In this document: positions 56,987 through 64,000 of the stretch, in pieces
Layout of the letters: every line of letters begins with the position of its first letter
Numbering within the stretch: the stretch's first letter is position 1
Assembly (NCBI RefSeq): GCF_003351745.1
Contig: NZ_CP031222.1
Span: 2,276,207-2,340,206, forward strand
Direction of reading: 5' to 3'
DNA length: 64,000 nt
From: Aquirhabdus parva
GTDB lineage: Bacteria > Pseudomonadota > Gammaproteobacteria > Pseudomonadales > Moraxellaceae
The notes under the pieces: model-generated
The model's input: the letters and a program-made list of their open reading frames with translations, nothing else
What the model was told of the DNA's origin: nothing
Database searches by the model: none
Position numbers and translations under genes: made by a program

Positions 56987-57399
56987 TACATGATCGTCCG
57001 AGTTACGACGGTGGTCTTAAACGGCAACTTTGCAGCTGCTAGCTTAAACGCTTCACGCGCCAGCTCTTCGGACACACCTTCAATTTCGTAAAGAACCTTA
57101 CCAGGTTTAATTTCTGCTACCCAGTATTCCACACTTCCCTTACCCTTACCCATACGAACTTCGAGTGGCTTTTGAGTAATCGGCTTGTCTGGAAATACAC
57201 GGATCCAGATTTTTCCACCGCGCTTAACGCGACGGCTAATGGTACGACGTGCTGCTTCGATCTGACGGGCAGTAATACGGCCACGTGCAATAGATTTCAG
57301 CGCAATAGTACCAAATGACACCGAGCTTCCGCGATGCGCAAGACCAGTATTACGGCCTTTGTGCATCTTACGGAATTTGGTACGCTTTGGTTGCAACAT
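56986..57399 (-). CDS. rplP: 50S ribosomal protein L16
   Basis: 137 residues (E. coli 136). [36 protein letters not shown] is the standard start. Later motifs are [50 protein letters not shown]. Located near the tRNA A and P sites. Three bases after rpsC. Confidence 0.98.
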   Translation of the reverse strand: MLQPKRTKFRKMHKGRNTGLAHRGSSVSFGTIALKSIARGRITARQIEAARRTISRRVKRGGKIWIRVFPDKPITQKPLEVRMGKGKGSVEYWVAEIKPGKVLYEIEGVSEELAREAFKLAAAKLPFKTTVVTRTIM

Positions 57400-57402
57400 G
57401 AC

Positions 57403-58194
57403 TTATTCTCCCTTCGCTGCTGGAGCGCGATCATTACGACCACGGCCACCGTCATTGCGCGGACGACGATCATCACGACCTTCGTTACGACGGTCATTAC
57501 GACCATCCGCACGACGCTTACCACGGTTTTCTTCAGCAGGCGCAGGATTCATAACTTGTTTCATGCCACCGAGAATTTCACCACGGAAGATCCAAACTTT
57601 AACACCGATGGTGCCATAAGTTGTTTCAGCGCGTTCGCTCGCATAATCGATGTCAGCACGCAAAGTATGTAGAGGTACACGACCTTCACGATACCACTCG
57701 GTACGTGCGATTTCAGCACCACCAAGACGACCTGACACTTCGACTTTGATCCCTTTCGCACCAGCGCGCATTGAGTTCTGTACAGCGCGTTTCATCGCAC
57801 GACGGAACATGACGCGTTTCTCAAGCTGACTTGTGATGCTTTCAGCAACCAAGCGCGCTTCGAGATCCGGACGATCGATTTCATCGATACTAACTTGTAC
57901 AGGAACACCCATCACTTTCGCGATTTCTTTCTGCAACACTTCAATATCTTCGCCTTTCTTACCAATCACAATGCCCGGACGTGCCGTGCTGATGGTAACT
58001 TTAGCAGCACCCGTTGGACGCTCGATCAGAATTTTGCTAACCATCGCGCTTTTGAGTTTCTTGAACAGAAACGCACGAACTTCCAAATCTTTTAACAGAT
58101 TGTCAGCATAGTTCTTTGGACTCGCATACCAGTTCGAGTTGTGACGTTTAATCACACCAAGGCGGATACCGATTGGATGGACTTTCTGACCCAT
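57403..58194 (-). CDS. rpsC: 30S ribosomal protein S3 with a charged C-terminal extension
   Basis: 263 residues; E. coli S3 has 233. The KH-type N-terminal part ([24 protein letters not shown]) and the S3 C-terminal domain ([53 protein letters not shown]) are normal. After about residue 220 it has a low-complexity tail of Arg, Asp, Asn and Gly with repeated NDRR/DRR units ([19 protein letters not shown]). Such tails occur in Moraxellaceae S3 with variable length. Its start is one base after rplV. Confidence 0.98.
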   Translation of the reverse strand: MGQKVHPIGIRLGVIKRHNSNWYASPKNYADNLLKDLEVRAFLFKKLKSAMVSKILIERPTGAAKVTISTARPGIVIGKKGEDIEVLQKEIAKVMGVPVQVSIDEIDRPDLEARLVAESITSQLEKRVMFRRAMKRAVQNSMRAGAKGIKVEVSGRLGGAEIARTEWYREGRVPLHTLRADIDYASERAETTYGTIGVKVWIFRGEILGGMKQVMNPAPAEENRGKRRADGRNDRRNEGRDDRRPRNDGGRGRNDRAPAAKGE

Positions 58195-58195
58195 A

Positions 58196-58528
58196 TCAAA
58201 CCCCTACCTTGACAGTGATGTGGCATGTACGTTTACTGATACGATCTGCACGGCCTTTCGCACGTGGAGAGATACGTTTCAACGTAACACCTTCATCAAC
58301 ATAGATCGTGGCGACTTTAAGAGCATCCACATCCATACTATTGTTGTGCTCTGCATTGGCAATAGCCGATTGCAAAGCTTTTTTAACTAATACAGCAGCT
58401 TTTTTGTTGCTGTAAGTCAGAATATCTAGAGCACGTCCAACCGGCTTTCCGCGCACGAGGTCTGCGACCAAGCGAACTTTCTGTGCCGAGATGGCTGCAC
58501 CGCGCAATATGGCAGTTACTTCCGTCAT
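58196..58528 (-). CDS. rplV: 50S ribosomal protein L22
   Basis: 110 residues from ATG 58528, equal to E. coli. An upstream in-frame extension to 58633 overlaps rpsS and is not real. [27 protein letters not shown] and [21 protein letters not shown] are diagnostic. Its beta-hairpin lines the exit tunnel. Ten bases after rpsS. Confidence 0.98.
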   Translation of the reverse strand: MTEVTAILRGAAISAQKVRLVADLVRGKPVGRALDILTYSNKKAAVLVKKALQSAIANAEHNNSMDVDALKVATIYVDEGVTLKRISPRAKGRADRISKRTCHITVKVGV

Positions 58529-58538
58529 TTTAAGCACC

Positions 58539-58814
58539 TTACCGTTTGGATTTCTTGTCAACACCGTGACCACGATAGGTACGGGTTGGCGCGAATTCGC
58601 CGAGTTTGTGTCCAACCATTTGCTCGGAAACAATTACCGGCACGTGGTTGCGACCATTGTGAACTGACAGAGTCAGTCCGACCATATCGGGCAGGATCAT
58701 CGAACGACGCGACCAAGTCTTGATCGGTTTGCGCGTATTGCTTGCCACAGCCGCTTCGACTTTGGCGAGCAAATGTGCATCGACGAACGGGCCTTTTTTC
58801 AGGGAACGAGGCAT
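58539..58814 (-). CDS. rpsS: 30S ribosomal protein S19
   Basis: 91 residues (E. coli 92): [22 protein letters not shown] and [50 protein letters not shown], nearly invariant. Head of the 30S subunit; binds with S13. Twelve bases after rplB. Confidence 0.98.
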   Translation of the reverse strand: MPRSLKKGPFVDAHLLAKVEAAVASNTRKPIKTWSRRSMILPDMVGLTLSVHNGRNHVPVIVSEQMVGHKLGEFAPTRTYRGHGVDKKSKR

Positions 58815-58826
58815 TGTCAGATTCCT

Positions 58827-59651
58827 TTACTTGACGCGACGATCGCGAACGATCATTTTGGTCGTACGTTTATTGCTGCGAGTTTTGTAACCTTTGGCTT
58901 TTTGGCCCCAAGGACTTACTGGCTGCATACCTTTGTTGCGACCTTCACCACCACCGTGCGGATGGTCTACCGGGTTCATCGCCATACCGCGAACGGTTGG
59001 ACGAATACCACGCCAGCGACTAGCACCAGCTTTACCCAGTGAGCGCAGGTTGTTTTCACTATTAGAAACTTCACCTAACACTGCACGACATTCAATGTGA
59101 ATCTTACGAGTTTCACCTGAACGTAAACGCACGATTGCATAGCTACCATCACGACCCAGCAACTGTACAGAAGTACCTGCTGAACGCGCAATTTGAGCAC
59201 CTTTACCGATTTTCAGTTCAAGGCAATGCATGGTCGAACCGAGTGGCATATTACGCAGTGGCAAGCAGTTACCTGGACGAATCGGCGCATCATCACCAGA
59301 CTGCACACTGTCACCAGCATTCAGACCTTTAGGAGCAATGATATAGCGACGTTCACCATCAGCATACTTTAGCAATGCGATATGAGCCGTACGGTTTGGA
59401 TCGTATTCAATATGTTCAACAACAGCTGGAATACCGTCTTTAGTACGTTTGAAATCGATCAAACGATAAAGTTGCTTGTGTCCACCACCGATATGACGGG
59501 TAGTGATACGACCAGCACTATTACGACCACCAGTTTTCTGCTTGTTTTCTGTCAAAGGTGCGTAAGGACGACCTTTATGCAGATGAGAATGTACAACCTT
59601 CTCAACAAAGCGACGTCCTGGGGAAGTCGGTTTACATTTTACAATAGCCAT
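58827..59651 (-). CDS. rplB: 50S ribosomal protein L2
   Basis: 274 residues (E. coli 273). Near the start [23 protein letters not shown], then [31 protein letters not shown], and the C-terminal [19 protein letters not shown] containing the conserved His implicated in peptidyl transfer. Between rplW and rpsS. Confidence 0.98.
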   Translation of the reverse strand: MAIVKCKPTSPGRRFVEKVVHSHLHKGRPYAPLTENKQKTGGRNSAGRITTRHIGGGHKQLYRLIDFKRTKDGIPAVVEHIEYDPNRTAHIALLKYADGERRYIIAPKGLNAGDSVQSGDDAPIRPGNCLPLRNMPLGSTMHCLELKIGKGAQIARSAGTSVQLLGRDGSYAIVRLRSGETRKIHIECRAVLGEVSNSENNLRSLGKAGASRWRGIRPTVRGMAMNPVDHPHGGGEGRNKGMQPVSPWGQKAKGYKTRSNKRTTKMIVRDRRVK

Positions 59652-59663
59652 AATCTCTCGTCC

Positions 59664-59981
59664 TTATTCCGCTGCAGTTTCGGCGGATTCGCCCAAGTCA
59701 GCCAATTGAACATCTTGACCAGCTTTCAGGGTGACGTAAGCTTTTTTGGTGTCTGAACGACGACCAATGGTTTTACCAAAGCGCTTGCTTTTGCCTTTAG
59801 TATTCAAGGTATTTACCTTTTCAACTTCGACTTGAAACAAGAGCTCAATCGCTTTTTTGATTTCAAGCTTAGTGGCAGTCGGTGCAACTTTAAACACCTG
59901 CACACCTTGCTCGCCTAAGTTCTGCGCTTTTTCAGAATAAACTGGTCCGAGCAGGACTTGATATAAACGTTCGTTGTTCAT
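59664..59981 (-). CDS. rplW: 50S ribosomal protein L23
   Basis: 105 residues (E. coli 100), with [17 protein letters not shown] and [47 protein letters not shown]. It is the docking site for trigger factor and SRP at the tunnel exit. Its ATG overlaps the rplD stop by four bases (ATGA). Confidence 0.98.
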   Translation of the reverse strand: MNNERLYQVLLGPVYSEKAQNLGEQGVQVFKVAPTATKLEIKKAIELLFQVEVEKVNTLNTKGKSKRFGKTIGRRSDTKKAYVTLKAGQDVQLADLGESAETAAE

Positions 59982-60580
59982 CCCAGTTCCACCTCTAGTT
60001 TCTTAGCGGCTTGAACTGACATGATGACTTTCTCAAATGCAATCAGACTAACTGGATCAACTGCTTGCGTGTCGATAACTTCAACATGCGGCAGGTTGCG
60101 TGCAGCCAGATACAGATTTTCATCGAGAGAATCAGTCACGATCAGCGCTTTAGTAGCATTTAAGCCTTGCAGTTGCGCCAACAGATCTTTAGTTTTTGGT
60201 GAAGTAACATTAATGTCTTCAACCAACACTAAACGATCTTGACGAACAAGTTCAGCCAAAATACATTGCATCGCACCGCGATACATTTTACGGTTAACTT
60301 TTTGGCTCCAGTCTTGTGGAGTAGCCGCAAAAGTCTTACCACCACCACGCCAAATTGGGCTACGAATCGAACCAGCACGTGCGCGACCAGTACCTTTTTG
60401 TTTAAAAGGTTTCTTGCCACCACCGCTGACATCGCCACGGCTCAACTGGGCTTTACTGCCCTGACGTCCGCCTGCGAGATATGCCACTACGACCTGATGG
60501 ACGAGGGCTTCGTTAAATTCGCGACCAAAGGCGACTTCGGACAGCTCTACAGCTGCGCCACTTACAGTCGTTAGATTCAC
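59978..60580 (-). CDS. rplD: 50S ribosomal protein L4
   Basis: 200 residues (E. coli 201). It starts with GTG overlapping the rplC stop in GTGA. The conserved tunnel loop [39 protein letters not shown] and the [15 protein letters not shown]-like C-terminus ([35 protein letters not shown]) identify it. In E. coli, L4 represses the S10 operon by acting on its leader; no such leader is recognised here. Confidence 0.98.
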   Translation of the reverse strand: MNLTTVSGAAVELSEVAFGREFNEALVHQVVVAYLAGGRQGSKAQLSRGDVSGGGKKPFKQKGTGRARAGSIRSPIWRGGGKTFAATPQDWSQKVNRKMYRGAMQCILAELVRQDRLVLVEDINVTSPKTKDLLAQLQGLNATKALIVTDSLDENLYLAARNLPHVEVIDTQAVDPVSLIAFEKVIMSVQAAKKLEVELG

Positions 60581-61230
60581 GCTAAATTCCCCTTGGCTTT
60601 GATCGATGGGCGAACAATAACGTCACCACCGATAGAACCAGGCACAGCACCCTTAACCACAAGAATTGAATTCTCTAGGTCAACCGATACCACCTCAAGA
60701 CCTTGCACGGTAACTTGTTCGTCACCCATGTGCCCTGCCATTTTCTTACCCTTGAATACACGACCCGGTGTCTGGTTTTGACCAGTAGAACCGTGTACAC
60801 GATGTGACACAGAGTTACCATGTGTTGCATCTTGAGTACGGAAGTTGTGGCGTTTAACACCACCTTGAAAACCCTTACCTTTGCTCTGACCAGTTACGTC
60901 AATTTCTTGACCAACAGCGAACAAATCAACACCAATCGTACCGCCAACATCACGGCCACTTAGATCAGCTTCATTAGCACGGAATTCCCAAACCCCACGA
61001 CCCGCTGCAACACCCGCTTTTGCAAAGTGACCTTTCATTGCTGAAGTCACACGTGATTCGCGGCGCACACCCGTGGTCACCTGAATAGCTTGGTAGCCAT
61101 CAGTATCCAAGGTTTTAATCTGAGTGATGCGGTTTGGATCAACCTCAATCACCGTCACCGGCACGGAGATGCCAGCGTCTGTAAATACACGGGTCATCCC
61201 GCATTTACGACCGACTAGACCAATAGCCAT
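60577..61230 (-). CDS. rplC: 50S ribosomal protein L3
   Basis: 217 residues (E. coli 209): [39 protein letters not shown], the conserved [56 protein letters not shown] loop, and [18 protein letters not shown] at the end. An early large-subunit assembly protein; the loop reaches the peptidyl-transferase centre. Sixty-two bases after rpsJ. Confidence 0.98.
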   Translation of the reverse strand: MAIGLVGRKCGMTRVFTDAGISVPVTVIEVDPNRITQIKTLDTDGYQAIQVTTGVRRESRVTSAMKGHFAKAGVAAGRGVWEFRANEADLSGRDVGGTIGVDLFAVGQEIDVTGQSKGKGFQGGVKRHNFRTQDATHGNSVSHRVHGSTGQNQTPGRVFKGKKMAGHMGDEQVTVQGLEVVSVDLENSILVVKGAVPGSIGGDVIVRPSIKAKGNLA

Positions 61231-61292
61231 TTGCCTTTAACCTCTTGTTGTACAAAAGACCTCGCATCTCTGCTTCAGCCTTTTGATTCCCA

Positions 61293-61604
61293 TTAACCTA
61301 AAGCGATCTGAACATCCACACCAGCTGCCAAGTCCAATTTCATTAACGCATCGACAGTTTTGTCGGTAGGCGAAACGATATCAACAAGGCGTTTATGGGT
61401 ACGGATTTCGTACTGATCGCGAGCGTCTTTATTGACGTGTGGCGAGGTCAGAACATCAAAACGCTCAATGCGCGTAGGCATTGGAATCGGACCCACCACT
61501 TGCGCACCAGTGCGCTTGGCGGTCTCGACGATCTCCTGAGCCGACTGATCAATCAAACGATGATCGAATGATTTCAGACGGATACGGATTCTTTGGTTAG
61601 CCAT
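61293..61604 (-). CDS. rpsJ: 30S ribosomal protein S10 (NusE)
   Basis: 103 residues, as in E. coli: [69 protein letters not shown] is nearly invariant. Also acts as the NusE antitermination factor. First gene of the S10-spc-alpha supercluster. Genes tufA and fusA, often upstream, are not here. Confidence 0.98.
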   Translation of the reverse strand: MANQRIRIRLKSFDHRLIDQSAQEIVETAKRTGAQVVGPIPMPTRIERFDVLTSPHVNKDARDQYEIRTHKRLVDIVSPTDKTVDALMKLDLAAGVDVQIALG

Positions 61605-61762
61605 AACATCACTTCCAAACCAAAAATCAAATAAAGAACTAGTCCTTGCCCGCCCAATCCTAAGATAAGCAGCAAAGACGATAAATTCACCAGTGTCGAG
61701 AACGATGCCTCAACTGTTGACTTACTACTTAACGAACGCAGTAAGCCCTAAAAACGTGTTGC

Positions 61763-61791
61763 ATTCTAATCAGAGAACGCACACATAGCAA
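61763..61791 (-). promoter_or_regulatory. Probable promoter of the ribosomal protein supercluster
   Basis: On the minus strand a -35 box TTGCTA (61791-61786) and a -10 box TAGAAT (61768-61763) are separated by 17 bases, and the -10 lies about 160 bases before the rpsJ start. This is the best sigma-70-type match in the 238-base upstream region. Confidence 0.65.
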
Positions 61792-61842
61792 GCCCATTGA
61801 TCAAATATTTTCCAGTTTTCGCAAAATAGTTTATCCGACTTG

Positions 61843-62592
61843 CTATATATAAGGAGTGTCCCGTAAAACGAAGTCTAATGCACGCTCTAAAAGCTGATTC
61901 GGCGCCTCAAAATCCGCTTCAGGGACTGCTGCCATTTGTGCCGCAGTTTGTATATACATATCAGCCGCACCACCACCTAATTCCTGATAGCCGACATCGG
62001 CAAGGAATAACTGCATATTTAGCGGCGTACTTTCTGGATGAAACTGAAACCCCAAAACATTGCGTCCGTATTGAAAGGCTTGATGGGCGCAGGCTGCACT
62101 TTCAGCCAACAAAATCGCTTGATCGGGTAAGTCAAAGGTATCTTCATGCCAGCTTAAAGGTCTGAGTTCTTTTGGAAATTTGAAATGATCCTCAACCCTG
62201 TTATCTGCTAAGCCCCAAACGGGCCACCAGCCAATTTCTTTGACACTATTCTTCTTCACTACAGCACCAAGGCTACTCGCAATCAATTGAGCACCTAGAC
62301 ACAACCCCACAACAGGTTTTCCCTGATCTATATAGCGTCGAATCCACTTTTTTTCTGCAATGAGCCAAGGATAGAGATCCTCATCATTGACGCTCATCTC
62401 CCCGCCCATAACAATCAGTAGATCGACATCATCTACGGCGGGCAGAATAATTTCAGACTCACCTTTTTCAAGTTTAAAAAAAGATGTCGCCGTCACCTGC
62501 GCATGATGCTTTTCAAGCCAAACTGCTGGGCTACCTAACCCTTCATCTTTAATATGTTGAAAATAATGCACCCGCAATGGTTGACTGACCAT
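61843..62592 (-). CDS. Class I glutamine amidotransferase (GATase1) of unknown substrate
   Basis: 249 residues from ATG 62592 (GGAG seven bases upstream; the frame opens at TTG 62604). The triglutaminase fold has the nucleophile Cys in VVGLCLGAQLIASSLG and the His/Glu pair in LGFQFHPEST, with the LLIVMGGEMSVNDEDLYPWLIAEKKWI segment typical of stand-alone GATase domains such as YfeJ. Such free-standing enzymes hydrolyse glutamine or gamma-glutamyl compounds, but the acceptor is unknown. It is transcribed away from the MATE gene and runs toward the S10 promoter. Confidence 0.9.
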   Translation of the reverse strand: MVSQPLRVHYFQHIKDEGLGSPAVWLEKHHAQVTATSFFKLEKGESEIILPAVDDVDLLIVMGGEMSVNDEDLYPWLIAEKKWIRRYIDQGKPVVGLCLGAQLIASSLGAVVKKNSVKEIGWWPVWGLADNRVEDHFKFPKELRPLSWHEDTFDLPDQAILLAESAACAHQAFQYGRNVLGFQFHPESTPLNMQLFLADVGYQELGGGAADMYIQTAAQMAAVPEADFEAPNQLLERALDFVLRDTPYI

Positions 62593-62790
62593 CCTACTCT
62601 CCAAGTTGCTAAGACCTTGTCATATACAACTAACTTCTATTGATGAGATTACGCGCACAGCACGATTCAATTTTAATGTAAAGAAAATCACGCCGTACGC
62701 AAACTCAACACCCGTTTCCTCGTACAATAACGACCTTAACAATAACTTTCCAGATGGTTCTTTTGTTTGTCTACTTCATTTAATACCAAC

Positions 62791-64000
62791 ATGCCACAAA
62801 GTAAGAGCCCTTTCAAAATCGAAGTTCGTACTTTAGTCACACTCATGCTACCTATTTTGCTCACGCAAGTTGCTCAAGCAGGCTTCGGATTGATTGACAC
62901 CATCATGGCAGGACGCGTCTCTGCTGGTGATTTAGCTTCCGTTGCACTGGGTGTTGGATTCTGGTTACCTATATTTCTACTCATCGGCGGTATTCTTCAA
63001 GCAACCACGCCATTAGTAGCACAGGCGTTCGGCGCTAGAATTTTCGACTCAAACTCATTGCATAAAATTCCTCAAATCACTCGCCAATCACTTTGGCTTG
63101 CCTTACTGCTCGGTCTAGTCGGGCTCATACTTCTACAACTTGCACCTCTTATGTGTCATTTTCTAGAAGTCCCACTCCTATTACAGGCCAAAACACGCCT
63201 CTTCATTATTGGTGTTTCACTAGGTCTACCCGCGGTCGCGTTCTATACCGCGCTACGTTGCTATACTGAAGCCTTAGGCAAACCACGGCCAGTGACGGTC
63301 ATTAGTCTATGCGGACTTGCGCTTGCAGTCCCATTTAACTATTTATTCATCTATGGTTTCCATATCGGCAGTTTAACGGTGCCAGCCCTTGGCGGCGCAG
63401 GCTGTGGATTTGCAACGGCTATCCTGCAATGGCTCATGCTCATCACTCTTGTGACTTATTTATCACTCGCTAAACACTATCGTGCCTTCCGTGTCTTTGA
63501 GCATTTCGAAGGGCCCGATAAGACACTGATCTTACGCATTGTCCGATTAGGATTCCCAATCGGCATTGCTATTTTCTTTGAAGTGACATTATTTAGCCTT
63601 GCCGCCTTAGTCGTCAGCCCATTTGGTGAGACCGTCATTGCAGCCCACCAAGTTGCCCTCTCGGCCACATCTCAACTGTTCATGATACCGCTATCTTTGG
63701 CGATTGCCGTCACTATTCGGATGGGTCAGCTCTATGGTCAACGTGATGTGGGCGGAATGCGTCGTTTGCGTAAAGTCGGCTTAACGCTCGGGACGGGTCT
63801 CGCTATTTTCACGATGATACTGATTGCAATTTTCCGTCACGATATCGCTGTCTTATATAGCAATGATCCACATGTTCAAGCACTGGCTGCGACGCTGCTA
63901 CTTTTCGCTATGGCTTATCAGTTGGTAGATTCTTGGCAAGTCACGACTGCGGCGTGTTTACGTGGCATGCAAGACACCAAAGTCACAATGTGGATCACCT
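62791..64000 (+). CDS. MATE-family multidrug efflux transporter, 3' end outside the window
   Basis: At least 403 residues before the window edge, no stop yet (full-length members have about 450). Multi-pass inner-membrane Na+ or H+ antiporter of the NorM/MdtK type: the N-terminal TLMLPILLTQVAQAGFGLIDTIMAGRVSAGDLASVALG, the segment GCGFATAILQWLMLI and the second half starting VRLGFPIGIAIFFEVTLFSLAALVVSPFG repeat the six-helix unit. An Asp in the first helix of the N-half is a candidate for cation coupling. The ATG at 62791 is chosen as the first residue of the conserved N-terminus. The 198-base gap upstream is shared with the divergent amidotransferase gene. Confidence 0.9.
   Translation, partial: MPQSKSPFKIEVRTLVTLMLPILLTQVAQAGFGLIDTIMAGRVSAGDLASVALGVGFWLPIFLLIGGILQATTPLVAQAFGARIFDSNSLHKIPQITRQSLWLALLLGLVGLILLQLAPLMCHFLEVPLLLQAKTRLFIIGVSLGLPAVAFYTALRCYTEALGKPRPVTVISLCGLALAVPFNYLFIYGFHIGSLTVPALGGAGCGFATAILQWLMLITLVTYLSLAKHYRAFRVFEHFEGPDKTLILRIVRLGFPIGIAIFFEVTLFSLAALVVSPFGETVIAAHQVALSATSQLFMIPLSLAIAVTIRMGQLYGQRDVGGMRRLRKVGLTLGTGLAIFTMILIAIFRHDIAVLYSNDPHVQALAATLLLFAMAYQLVDSWQVTTAACLRGMQDTKVTMWIT

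Noticed and set aside
58196-58633. 145-codon version of L22 starting at 58633
   Set aside because: The upstream 35 codons overlap rpsS and are absent from the family; the ATG at 58528 gives the standard 110 residues.

Overview
The window is a 64-kb stretch of a gammaproteobacterial chromosome with moderate GC content. The alpha subunit of RNA polymerase, the ribosomal proteins, the dut-algC-argB order and the chromosomal gene mix all look like the family Moraxellaceae (relatives of Acinetobacter). This placement rests on recognising protein sequences by eye; I cannot name a genus. I see no rRNA or tRNA genes, CRISPR array, insertion sequence or prophage.

Layout. 1-1346: isocitrate lyase. 1784-4107: a PAPS-forming APS kinase followed by a large multidomain sulfotransferase, then a TonB-dependent receptor (minus strand). 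6883-7916: a small lipoprotein and a DOMON-like protein. 8152-13156: carAB and greA. 13223-15058: two YceI proteins and a cytochrome b561. 15517-17534: a DUF442 phosphatase-like protein and a dihydrolipoamide-dehydrogenase-like flavoprotein. 17556-21514 (minus): a four-gene cassette of two aldolases, a cytidylyltransferase and a HAD phosphatase that looks like a pathway to a CMP-activated keto sugar acid. 22069-29720: rep helicase, a UDP-sugar dehydrogenase, dut, an N-terminally extended phosphomannomutase and argB. 29737-33356 (minus): ethanolamine permease and ethanolamine ammonia-lyase (eat-eutB-eutC). 33518-40525 (minus): a membrane-linked polyamine cluster (DUF4178 zinc-ribbon protein, SPFH protein, DUF350 protein, SpeD, a Tat-exported flavin amine oxidase, a membrane-fused SpeE). 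40833-47484: acyl-CoA dehydrogenase, an ArsR-SDR-ene reductase operon, and the alkylation-damage set ada-alkB-alkA. 47601-61604 (minus): the complete S10-spc-alpha ribosomal supercluster of 28 genes with secY and rpoA. 61843-64000: a class I glutamine amidotransferase and the start of a MATE efflux pump that runs off the window.

How the parts fit. Several loci point to surface glycan chemistry: PAPS supply plus a glycan-type sulfotransferase, a CMP-sugar-acid cassette, a UDP-HexNAc dehydrogenase and phosphomannomutase. No glycosyltransferases or polymer export genes are in view, so the polymer itself would be built elsewhere. The two most interesting groups are the CMP-keto-acid cassette with its unusual aldolase/MAF-like fusion, and the polyamine cluster in which AdoMet decarboxylase and a membrane-embedded aminopropyltransferase sit with an exported amine oxidase and membrane-organising proteins. 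At the RNA level, the ribosomal supercluster has strongly structured gaps at rpsN-rpsH and rpsQ-rplN, and the dut-algC gap holds two tandem hairpins.
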